Shown piece after piece: positions 53,562 through 61,683 of a DNA stretch of 64,000 nucleotides. Position 1 is the stretch's first letter; every line of letters begins with the position of its first letter. Source of the stretch: Lewinellaceae bacterium (GTDB taxonomy: Bacteria; Bacteroidota; Bacteroidia; Chitinophagales; Saprospiraceae); assembly GCA_016719605.1 (NCBI GenBank), contig JADJYW010000029.1, positions 297,294-361,293 on the forward strand. The letters run 5' to 3'. A model generated the notes under the pieces. That model saw only the letters and a list, made by a program, of their open reading frames with translations, did not search any database and was not told the origin of the DNA. The translations under genes and the position numbers were made by a program.

Positions 53562-54785
53562 TTACTTCGTTGACTTCCGAATCAAAAAAGCACAAAGCAC
53601 CAGCAACAGTACCGAAAAAAGTTGAAACGCCCATCGCCAGGCCCCCGTCTGCTGCCGGCAAGCCACACAAATTCCGGCATTGCTCCACGCCAGGAAAGCG
53701 TCAAGTATCGGGAGTTTTCCAAACAGGTAGGTTTTTTCTGTGCCGCTTTGTTGTGGAAACAAGAGGGTTTCCACACTATTTCGCAGCGCCACAGATAAGT
53801 CCCAGTCCTGGTATTGTTGCGCTGCTTTGATGCCCACGATGGTCGCTGCTCCGCCGATACCCAAGACCACAGGGCCTGAATCAATGTCGCCTGACCCGGG
53901 TACTCCGCCGGGATATTCACGGATGCCCGGAAGCCCCATGCGGTATGCCAAAAAATGCTTTCGAAAATTACGGTATTGCCCGACAGCAAATGCCGAGTCT
54001 ATTTCGGGGAAAAAAACCAGCATCAGACTTTGAGAAGAACCGCGAACACCTGCTGGTGACCGACCATTTACCAAATCATAGTCGTGTGGGATCAACTCGT
54101 ATGCCGGCACCATTGTATGTTGTATGCGACTCAGCCACTCCTTTTTTACGGATTGGAACTGCGGTTCCATGATTTTATCGTGCAAGGAAAGCGCCGCAAG
54201 GCAAACGATGTTGTCGGCAGGCCAGGCAGCTCCTCCGTACGATTCCAGGTAAGGCTGTTTGGTTTGGGTAACGGCCCGGGCAATGGCAGCACAGTCCTCC
54301 TGAAATTGTGCCACCTGCCGGGCATCACGCATTGCGGGCCGAGACAAGCGAAGCAAACGCCCGCGAAGATAAGCCGTCCAGCCTCTATAAAATGCCCCGT
54401 ATTCCAACGGCAGCCGCACATCGAACACGTTTTTACCCGATGGAGAATCCAGTGCGCGAAGACTGCGTGCCGCCTCTACCAGGGCTTCTTGCCGAAGGGG
54501 GGCTTCCGGGTCGAGTGTCTCCGCCACTGCACACCAAGCCAGGCCATTCAGGGAATAGATAAAAGCATACCCTTCAGGATATAAATTTTGCATGGCTTCA
54601 TCAGCATTTTCCTGATACAAGGCTCGACGCAAAAAATGCAGTTGTCTGACGACATCTGTGTTTACATAACCTGTTGGTGTGGCATCGCATCCAGGAGCAT
54701 CGTATAGTTTTATGTTAAAATAAAGTACCAAGAGGGCGAATAATGCCAAAGAAGCGCGAATCAACCCCATAATAAAGTGGCGCAT
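53562..54785 (-). CDS. Membrane-anchored protein of unknown function
   Basis: 407 residues. An N-terminal helix (FIMGLIRASLALFALLVLYF) and a C-terminal helix (WAFQLFSVLLLVLCAFLI) flank a soluble, mostly helical domain. Distinct stretches are YELIPHDYDLVNGRSPAGVR, GLPGIREYPGGVPGSGDIDS and GPVVLGIGGAATIVGIKAAQ. The pattern of paired helices with Gly-rich turns suggests an alpha/alpha toroid fold, as in glycosidases or terpenoid enzymes, but no catalytic signature was recognised. It stands alone. Start ATG 54785 (MRHFIMGL) was preferred to ATG 54797; either is possible. Confidence 0.65.
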   Translation of the reverse strand: MRHFIMGLIRASLALFALLVLYFNIKLYDAPGCDATPTGYVNTDVVRQLHFLRRALYQENADEAMQNLYPEGYAFIYSLNGLAWCAVAETLDPEAPLRQEALVEAARSLRALDSPSGKNVFDVRLPLEYGAFYRGWTAYLRGRLLRLSRPAMRDARQVAQFQEDCAAIARAVTQTKQPYLESYGGAAWPADNIVCLAALSLHDKIMEPQFQSVKKEWLSRIQHTMVPAYELIPHDYDLVNGRSPAGVRGSSQSLMLVFFPEIDSAFAVGQYRNFRKHFLAYRMGLPGIREYPGGVPGSGDIDSGPVVLGIGGAATIVGIKAAQQYQDWDLSVALRNSVETLLFPQQSGTEKTYLFGKLPILDAFLAWSNAGICVACRQQTGAWRWAFQLFSVLLLVLCAFLIRKSTK

Positions 54786-54908
54786 AGACAGGAGCAATCA
54801 GGTTAAGGCCTGACCAACAAACGTACCGACAAAACTTGAGTTCAGGCGCCTCTTTCCCAGCTCTGTCGAAAGCGGTCCGGATACCAGCCACAACCCCGCC
54901 TCCCGTAC

Positions 54909-54916
54909 TACCTTTG
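54909..54916 (+). promoter_or_regulatory. -7 box TACCTTTG for the DPP-IV gene
   Basis: Exact TAnnTTTG match 26 bases before the ATG at 54943. Confidence 0.6.
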
Positions 54917-54942
54917 TCCGCCCCGCCATCAATCTCAGATTT

Positions 54943-57090
54943 ATGAAAAAAATTGCCCTGTTCGGCTTGCTCTTGCTCGCCCTCCCCGCGCTGCTCGACG
55001 CTCAAAAGCCTTTTACCATGGCCGATGCCATCCTGAAAGGCCGCACGACTCTCGCGCCGGCCAACCTGCGCCAACTCCAGTGGATACCGGGTGGCAACCA
55101 ATTTGTACACGTCGCCAACAACAAACTCGTCCGCGTCAACGCCGCCGACCTCGCTACCGATACCCTCGATCTGCTCGCGGGCATCAATGCCGGACTGGAA
55201 AAACAAGGCGCAGAAGTTCTAAAAGGAATACCCGGCATCTCCTGGACAGACGAGAAAAATATCTGGTTTCAAACCAAAACCGCCATCTATTCCTACAACC
55301 TGGACGGCACGCTGACGCGCAAAAACGGATTCCCGGAGGGCGCCGCCAATCTCGACATCCATGAAAAAACCCACCAGGCAGCGTACACCCGCGACAAAGG
55401 CCTGTGGGTCAACATCGGAGGCAAGGAACTCGACGTAGCCCAAAGCGAACAGGACGGCATCGTGTATGGCGAGAGTGTACACCGGCAGGAATTCGGAATA
55501 ACAAAGGGCACGTTTTGGAGCCCGTCGGGGCGCTACCTGGCTTTTTACCGCATGGATGAACGTATGGTGACCCAGTATCCGGTCTATATCCTCGACTCTA
55601 TGCCCGCCCAGGCGCGGCAAGTGCGCTACCCCTACGCGGGCGCCACCAGCCACCACGTCACCGTCGGTGTGTACGATACCCAAACGGGCCAGAAGTGGTA
55701 CATCAAAACCGGCGAACCGGCCGAGCAATACCTGACCAATATCGCCTGGACGCCCGACGATAAGCACATCCTCATCGCTTTGGTCAACCGGGAGCAAAAC
55801 CGGATGTGGCTCAACCAGTACGATACTCTTCGGGCGCTTTGGTGAAAAACCCTGTTCGAGGAAACCAGCGACAAATGGGCGGAACCTGAAAACCCGCCGG
55901 TGTTCGTGCCCGGCTCCAATACCGATTTTATCTGGCAAAGCGAGCGCAACGGCTACACCACCTGTACCTCTATAACCTTTCCGGAAAAATACTGCGCCAA
56001 ATCAGCAACGGAAATGCGCCGGTGACCCGGTTCATTGGTTTTTCAAAGGACGGCAAACGCTGTTTTTACCAAATGGCGGACGAAAGCGGTATGAACCGCC
56101 ATTGCCTCGTGGCCGATACCCCCCAACGTCGGCCAACATGGGCCAACGGTACCGATGCCCGGCAGTGTGCCTGAGTATCTCCCATCAACACCGCCGCGAA
56201 TTTGGGCGCCCGACATTTTTCCAGCACCGACACCCCACGAAACATTTTTGTGTATCCGGTAAAAAACCGGCAAGGCGCAAGATCGACTCCCTTGGCCGAC
56301 CCCCAATCCGGTATACCGAATACACTCTCGGCGAAACCCGTCTCGTTACGATCCCCTCTCCCGGTGGCCCTGCGCTCAACGCCCGCATCATTTTGCCCAC
56401 CAATGCTGACGTGTGCAAACCGAAATCCCGTGCTGGTCTTATCTCTACAATGGCCCGCACGTGCAATTGGTAAACAATACCTGGCTCAACGCCGCCGAAC
56501 TCTGGATGCACCGTTTGGCCCAGCAAGGGATTTGCATCGTATTCAGTATGGACGGACGCGGATCGGCCAATCGCGGCTATGATTCAGTGCCATCGCACCG
56601 TCGCCTCGGCGATATGGAATTGCAGACCAACGGCGCGTGCAGTGCCCGAAAAGCCAGTCTTTCAGGGACACCACACGACTCGGCGTGTGATGGCTGGATA
56701 TGGCGGTTTTACGACGACCTCCCGATGACCCGACCGGAATCTGCAGGAACGTCCAGAAGTGCGCTGTGGCCGGCGGCCGTCGTTGACTGGCGTATGTACG
56801 AGATCGTGTACACCGAGCGGTACATGGATACGCCGCAGGAAAACCGGAAGGATACCACCGCGCACCAGTCTTTGTTCAACCACATTGACAACCTCAGTGG
56901 GCCGCCTGCTGATGATCCACGGCTCAACCGACGAGGGGGTGGTGTGGCAACACTCCCCGCGCTGCATCCGGAGAGTGCGTAAAAGGGAAAACAATTGACC
57001 TATTCGTTTATCCGAACACTAGAGCACAATGTACCTTCGAGGATCGTGTGCATCTTTTGATAAAAATTGACCGTTTTTTCAAGAGAAAAC
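54943..57090 (+). pseudogene. Dipeptidyl peptidase IV-family serine peptidase (apparent multiple frameshifts)
   Basis: Signal peptide MKKIALFGLLLLALPALLDA, then the S9B DPP-IV propeller, intact for 300 codons (YGESVHRQEFGITKGTFWSP, then SGRYLAFYRMDERMVTQYPV). From about 55830 the frame is lost repeatedly. Continuing pieces are recognisable: KTLFEETSDKWAEPENPPVF, WSYLYNGPHVQLVNNTWLNA, IVFSMDGRGSANRG, VDWRMYEIVYTERYMDTPQE, LLMIHGSTDE with the catalytic Asp, and EHNVPS with the catalytic His region. The Ser elbow (expected GWSYGG) survives only as scrambled DGWIWRF. The total length of about 715 codons is normal for a full-length DPP-IV that removes X-Pro dipeptides. The breaks begin where all genes in the window become broken, so true gene decay is less likely than poor sequence. 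Confidence 0.8.
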
Positions 57091-57165
57091 CTGCGCTTCC
57101 GGCGCAAACGGTTCGCGCCCGTAAAACCATTGAACCCCAGCGTGTTTTAAAAGAAACTCCACGTT

Positions 57166-57615
57166 ATGCTGCTCCTCATTTCCGGCTTGCCCGGTCGGCA
57201 AAAGCACACTGGCGTCGCGCGCACGGCGCGGTATGGTGGTACACCTATCAGTAGCGACCTCATCCGCAGTGAACTGGGTTTAAAAGGCATTACGCCGGAA
57301 GGTAAAAAACGTGTCTATGCCGCCATGCTTGAGTGCGGCGGTTTTATCTACAGGCGGTCGGCAGTAGTGGACAGCACGTTCACTGCAAACGATCCGTGCG
57401 CCTTGAGGAAGTCGCCCGGGCATGCGGGATGTTTCGCACTCAGGCATGATGCGCAGGAAGCGACCATCCGCCAACGAGTTGCAAACGCTCGCCCTGACAG
57501 CGGAGGCCGCTTTCGATTATGCGGTTCCGCGAAAAAACAGCGCGTAACACTGATGAACCCTGGACGAACCACACTCGAACTTGTCGATTCCGAGTCCGTG
57601 GACACCTTCGCGTAG
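57166..57615 (+). pseudogene. P-loop kinase of the AAA_33 type (apparent frameshifts)
   Basis: Starts MLLLISGLPG at ATG 57166. One extra C after 57195 would give GLPGVGKSTLASR, a complete Walker A. Next come ISSDLIRSELGLKG and KKRVYAAMLECGG, then VVDSTF, QEATIRQRVANARPDS and LVDSESVDTFA, all typical of the stand-alone ATP-binding kinase domain that is elsewhere fused to an aminoglycoside phosphotransferase-like domain. About 150 codons. The substrate is unknown. It ends 11 bases before the APH-like gene. Confidence 0.65.
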
Positions 57616-57626
57616 CCCGACCACGA

Positions 57627-58588
57627 ATGACATTGTTCCAACCACGACCGCTGCTGAACAACCATATTATGGCCACCGAGCGTTTCCGCAGCGGCAAACG
57701 GGCAACATTATCGAAACGCAACATTTCTGGTCATCCTGACTCGGATTTCGCTTTCAAAATCAAGAAGCCGGTGATGCTTTGGGATTTTCACTTTGGCACC
57801 TGGAAAACGCCGCCATTTTTGCCAGGAAGAACTACGCCCTAACAGCGCCGTCGGCGGAAATGTACTCGGTGTTGCCCATTTCCGAAGAAAAGACGACCCA
57901 CCATTGCTCCACCGATGCCCCCAATAGACTACGCCGTGCAGAGATGCTGCCGGATGGACGACTCGCGGCAAATGGATAAACTGCTGGACAGTGGGAAAGT
58001 GACTACCGAACAAATGGAACAACTCGCCGCCGTGCTCGCGCCGTTTCACCGCCAGGTGGTACCGCGGTCCTCCGAAACGCCACGCCGCTACCATCTGGGC
58101 AGACTTTAGCTTGATTGTACCGTTGAGGCGCCGACATAGCGCTGCATTTGGGTCCCGGAAGTACCCGCGGTACTGCAACATGGCGCAGTAGCCCGCCCGA
58201 GTTTTGGCACACAGCGAACGCCTCGCCGAACGCACCGCACCGGTTTTGGGTGGACGTCACTGAGACCTGCACGCTAAAAACATTTTCCTGCTCGACGCCC
58301 GGCCCGTTGGGTTCGACTGCATCGAATTCACGATCACTTCCGGCAAGGCGATATCCTGAATTGAACCTGGCGTTCTTGTGCATGGATCTCGAAGCGCGAG
58401 GGTATGCGGAGTTTGGGGGTGCCTTTTTGAAAACCTACCATCAACGCTGGGAGGTATGCCGAGCCGGAAGACGTGGAACTGTTCCGGTTTTTCAAGCCTA
58501 CCGCGCCAATGTGCGCCCCAAAGTAGCCTTGCTCGAACCAGGCAGCACGCTTCCTCCGGCACCTGAAGTGCAGATTCGCGCTAGTTGA
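57627..58588 (+). pseudogene. Aminoglycoside phosphotransferase-like kinase (apparent frameshifts)
   Basis: About 320 codons in pieces: DFAFKIKKPV (the Lys strand), VLPISEEK, DYAVQ...RMDDSRQMDKLLDSG, KVTTEQMEQLAAVLAPFH, then the catalytic and metal region read as LHAKNIFLLDARPVGFDCIE after correcting indels near 58260-58330. AFLCMDLEARGYAEFG and FLKTYHQRWEV follow. It matches the APH-like half of the proteins called bifunctional aminoglycoside phosphotransferase/ATP-binding protein. Here the two halves are separate genes, with the kinase half first. Actual aminoglycoside resistance is not implied by the family. Confidence 0.6.
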
Positions 58589-58617
58589 CGGTACCTGAAG
58601 AACCACACGGTTGGATA

Positions 58618-59170
58618 TTAAACAATCAGCCGGGGCCGCTCGTACGCCACCTGCACCCAATCCACTCGGATAAGCAACACTGCTCACCAGGTGCAGGTTG
58701 TGCCCGGGTCGCGGGCGGGTTGAACAATGGAATACCTTCGCCGAGCAGGACGGGGATAAAGGGAGATGATGTAGCGGTCCATCGAATCATGTCGGGCGAG
58801 TTCGTGCACGATCTCGGCGCCACCGTTCAGTAAATGCCGAGGCCCGGGTTTTTGACTTGGCGGATTTGCGGACCAGGTCGCCGATGTCGCCGCCGAAAAA
58901 CGTCACATTTTCGTTGCTGCCCTGCGGGGATTTGGACGCATCATAGCAAATGCGGCCCGCGTGCGCCAGGGAATACCAACGAAAGCACCTTGTCGTGGGT
59001 CTTGCGCCCGATGATGAGCGTGTCAATAGTTTGGAGAAACGCGGCTGGTAGCCGTAGTCTTCCGGTGGGGCTTCCCACTCATGGAGAGCCGCTCGGTGTC
59101 GCCGCCGGGGCCGGCGAGATAGCCGTCGAGCTGGCGGCGATGTGAGCGTAAGAGGACGGTTTTGTTACAT
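58618..59170 (-). pseudogene. RibD C-terminal/dihydrofolate reductase-like protein (apparent frameshifts)
   Basis: About 184 codons on the minus strand, from ATG 59170 to TAA 58618. Pieces in order: NKTVLL, LDGYLAGPGGDTE, then TIDTLIIGRKTHDKVLSL (after correcting indels), DVTFFGGDIGDLVR, the NADPH motif region NGGAEIVHELARHD, ISFIPVLLGEGIPLFN, and VAYPSGLVQVAYERPRLIV. This is the layout of the YyaP/RibD-C family of NADPH reductases. Divergent from recG. Substrate unknown. Confidence 0.6.
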
Positions 59171-59258
59171 ATGGTTGTGGTGTATATTGTTGATGGTTTG
59201 GACGGAGAGTAAAGGAAAACGGTTTCCACGTGCCGCTGCAAAATATGTTTCCACCAAG

Positions 59259-59266
59259 TACTTTTG
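59259..59266 (+). promoter_or_regulatory. -7 box TACTTTTG for recG
   Basis: Exact TAnnTTTG match only 7 bases before the recG ATG at 59273, predicting a leaderless or nearly leaderless mRNA. Confidence 0.55.
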
Positions 59267-59272
59267 CCCGTC

Positions 59273-61343
59273 ATGCTCGACACCGCCATGAATACCTCAG
59301 GAGTGTAGGCCACAACACGCCGATGTTCTGAAAAAGACTCGGGGTGTTTATAATGGCGATTGTTGTTTCGTTTCCCGTTCGGTACATTGACGCACCCGGT
59401 TTCACCACATCCGCGATATCAGTCGGAGGCGAGCAATATCAGGTAAAGGTATTTTGCGGCGTTTGGAAACCGTGGGCGAGGGCCGCGCCAAACGCCTCGT
59501 GGGTACCCTGCGCGGCGACACCGGGTCGGTCGAATTAATCTGGTTTCAGGCTATCGATTGGCTGGAGCGCTCGCTGAAAGTAGGCAAAGAAATACGTCGT
59601 GTTTGCCGGGCGTCGTCGATTCAGCAGGCGTTTCAATTTTCACACCCGGAAATGGAGGAAGTGACCGCGGAAAACACCCAGTCGGCCCGCACTTTCGATC
59701 CTGTTTATCCCAACACAGACAAACTGACGCAGAAAGGACTGGATGCCAAGGGTTTGCGCAAATTACTCCGCACCCTGCTCGACCAACTTTCCGCTTCGGA
59801 CGTACCCGAAACGCTGCCCGATTACATGTTGTCTCAATACAAACTTATCGGGCGCTGGTCGGCACTCTCTAAAATTCATTTCCCCGAAAACCAGCAGGAA
59901 CTGGATGCCGCTACCCGCCGACTGAAATTCGAGGAATTGTCCTGCAACTCCGGCTGCTCCACGTTCGACCCGCCGAAAAGATGCCAAGGGGTTTGTGTAC
60001 GAAAAATAGGAGGAGAATACTTCAACCGGTTTTCCAGGAAAAACTGCCCTTTTGAACTCACCGGCGCGTCAAAAAGGGTGATTAAGAAATCCGCAGCGAC
60101 CTCGCTTCCGGGCAACACATGAACCGCACTGGTGCAGGGCGATGTCGGCTCGGCAAAACGTAGTAGCCCCGTGATGCTGCTGATGGCCATCGACAACCGG
60201 CTTTCAGGCGACCCTGATAGCGCCGACCGAAATTCTGGCGCAACAACATTTTGCCAATATCCCCGAACTCGTAGGCGACCTGGGCGTCAAGGTGGGTTAC
60301 CTGTCAGCGGCATGTGAAGGCAAAAACGCGCGGCTCATCCTGGAGCAACTCGCGTCCGGCTACACATTGTCATCGGCACCCACGCGCTGATCGAGGACTG
60401 GGTCCGGTTTAAAAACCTGGGCATCAGTGTAATAGACGAACAACACCGCTTCGGCGTGCAACAACGCCGCACTCTGGGCAAAAACCCGCCGGGCCGCCGC
60501 ATGTCTGGTGATGACCGCCACCTATTCCGCGCACGCTGGCGATGACCCTGTACGGCGACGACGTTCTCGGTGATCGACGAACTTCCGCCGGGCCGGAAAC
60601 CCATTACCACGCTGCACAAAACGGAGCACCACCGCCTGCGGGTACAGGGATTTATGCGCGAAGAAATTGCCAAAGGCCGGCAGGTATATGTGGTGTACCC
60701 GATGATCGAAGAAACGGAAACGATGGATTTGCAGAACCTGATGTCGGGTTTTGAAGCGCTCAGCCGCGATTTTCCCGATACCGGAATACCAGATTTCCAT
60801 CGTGCACGGTAAAATGAAGGCCGCCGACAAGGATTTTGAAATGCAGCGCTTCGTGCGCGGCGAAACGCAGATCATGGTGGCGACCACGGTGATCGAGGTG
60901 GGCGTGAATGTGCCGAATGCTTCCGTTATGGTGATTGAAAACGCCGAGCGCTTCGTGCTTTCTCAATTGCACCAGTTGCGGGGCCGGGTAGGCCGGGGCG
61001 CGGAACAGTCGTTTTGCCTGCTGCTGAACCGGTTTCAAACTCAGCAGCGAAGCCCGCGAACGCCTGCAACTCATGGTCCAGACCAATGACGGTTTTATTA
61101 TCGCCGAAACGGACCTGCGGCTGCGCGGCCCGGGCAACATAGAAGGCACCCAGCAAAGCGGCATGCTGCGGTTTATGCTGGCCGACCTGGCCCGCGACGG
61201 TCAGATCCTAACGGCAGCGAGGGAAATTGCCCGTATTTACTGGAAAGCGATCCGGGCTTGACTGCTTCGGAAAACCGGCGTTTGCTGGAACATTTGGCTA
61301 CTACGGGACGAAAGGAATCCGGGTGTGGAGCAGGATATCGTGA
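59273..61343 (+). pseudogene. recG: ATP-dependent DNA helicase RecG (apparent multiple frameshifts)
   Basis: Branch-migration helicase that regresses stalled forks. The whole gene is recognisable over about 690 codons: MLDTA at ATG 59273, the wedge/OB domain (FPVRYIDAPGFTT, VLRRLETVGEGRAKRLVGTL, SVELIWFQ), LPDYMLSQYKLIGRW, and Walker A in QGDVGSAK (expected GSGKT). Later come the DEQH box VIDEQHRFGVQQRR, ELPPGRKPITTLHKTEHHRL, YVVYPMIEETETMDLQNLMS, ATTVIEVGVNVPNASVMVIE and LHQLRGRVGRGAEQSFCLLL. The C-terminus is DLRLRGPGNIEGTQQSG, ending VWSRIS-stop. At least ten frame changes are needed. RecG is rarely lost and all motifs persist, so errors in the sequence are the simplest reading. Confidence 0.85.
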
Positions 61344-61683
61344 GGTAGAGATTGCCTAAAAAATTGCTCCATTTTGAAAACCCCAGTATCTTTGTTTCCT
61401 GTTTTCAATCAGATTTTGCTAACCGCACCAGATGTTTCTGGTGTTTCCCGATCACTGAATCGCAAATCATTTTCCTGCTTTTCCGGTTTATTTTTACCAT
61501 CTGATCATAATAGCGTCGCAAGCGCGTTTTGAGAGCCTACACATTAAAGGGTTTCAGAATTTACTTTAATCCGGTTAGCACTTTCCCCCGTATTCCTTCC
61601 CCCTTGTCTTCGGAGATATGTACCGGCTTACCGCTTTGTGGGGTAGGCTTTCGTTTCTTGTATCACTTTCAATTTTTAACGAA
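61344..61683. other. 340-bp intergenic region after recG
   Basis: Contains a TATCTTTG box at 61386-61393 on the plus strand and a small hairpin CACCAGA/TCTGGTG (61425-61442) followed by TTTCCC. The next start codon (61684) is 290 bases further on. No gene was seen; base accuracy here is doubtful. Confidence 0.45.

Noticed and set aside
57627..58588. Aminoglycoside resistance gene
   Set aside because: The match is to the broad APH-like kinase family paired with a P-loop kinase, not to known resistance enzymes.
55830..61343. Cluster of true pseudogenes or a decaying region
   Set aside because: Decay would not hit six unrelated genes, including recG, at the same density with all motifs kept and an abrupt start inside one gene.
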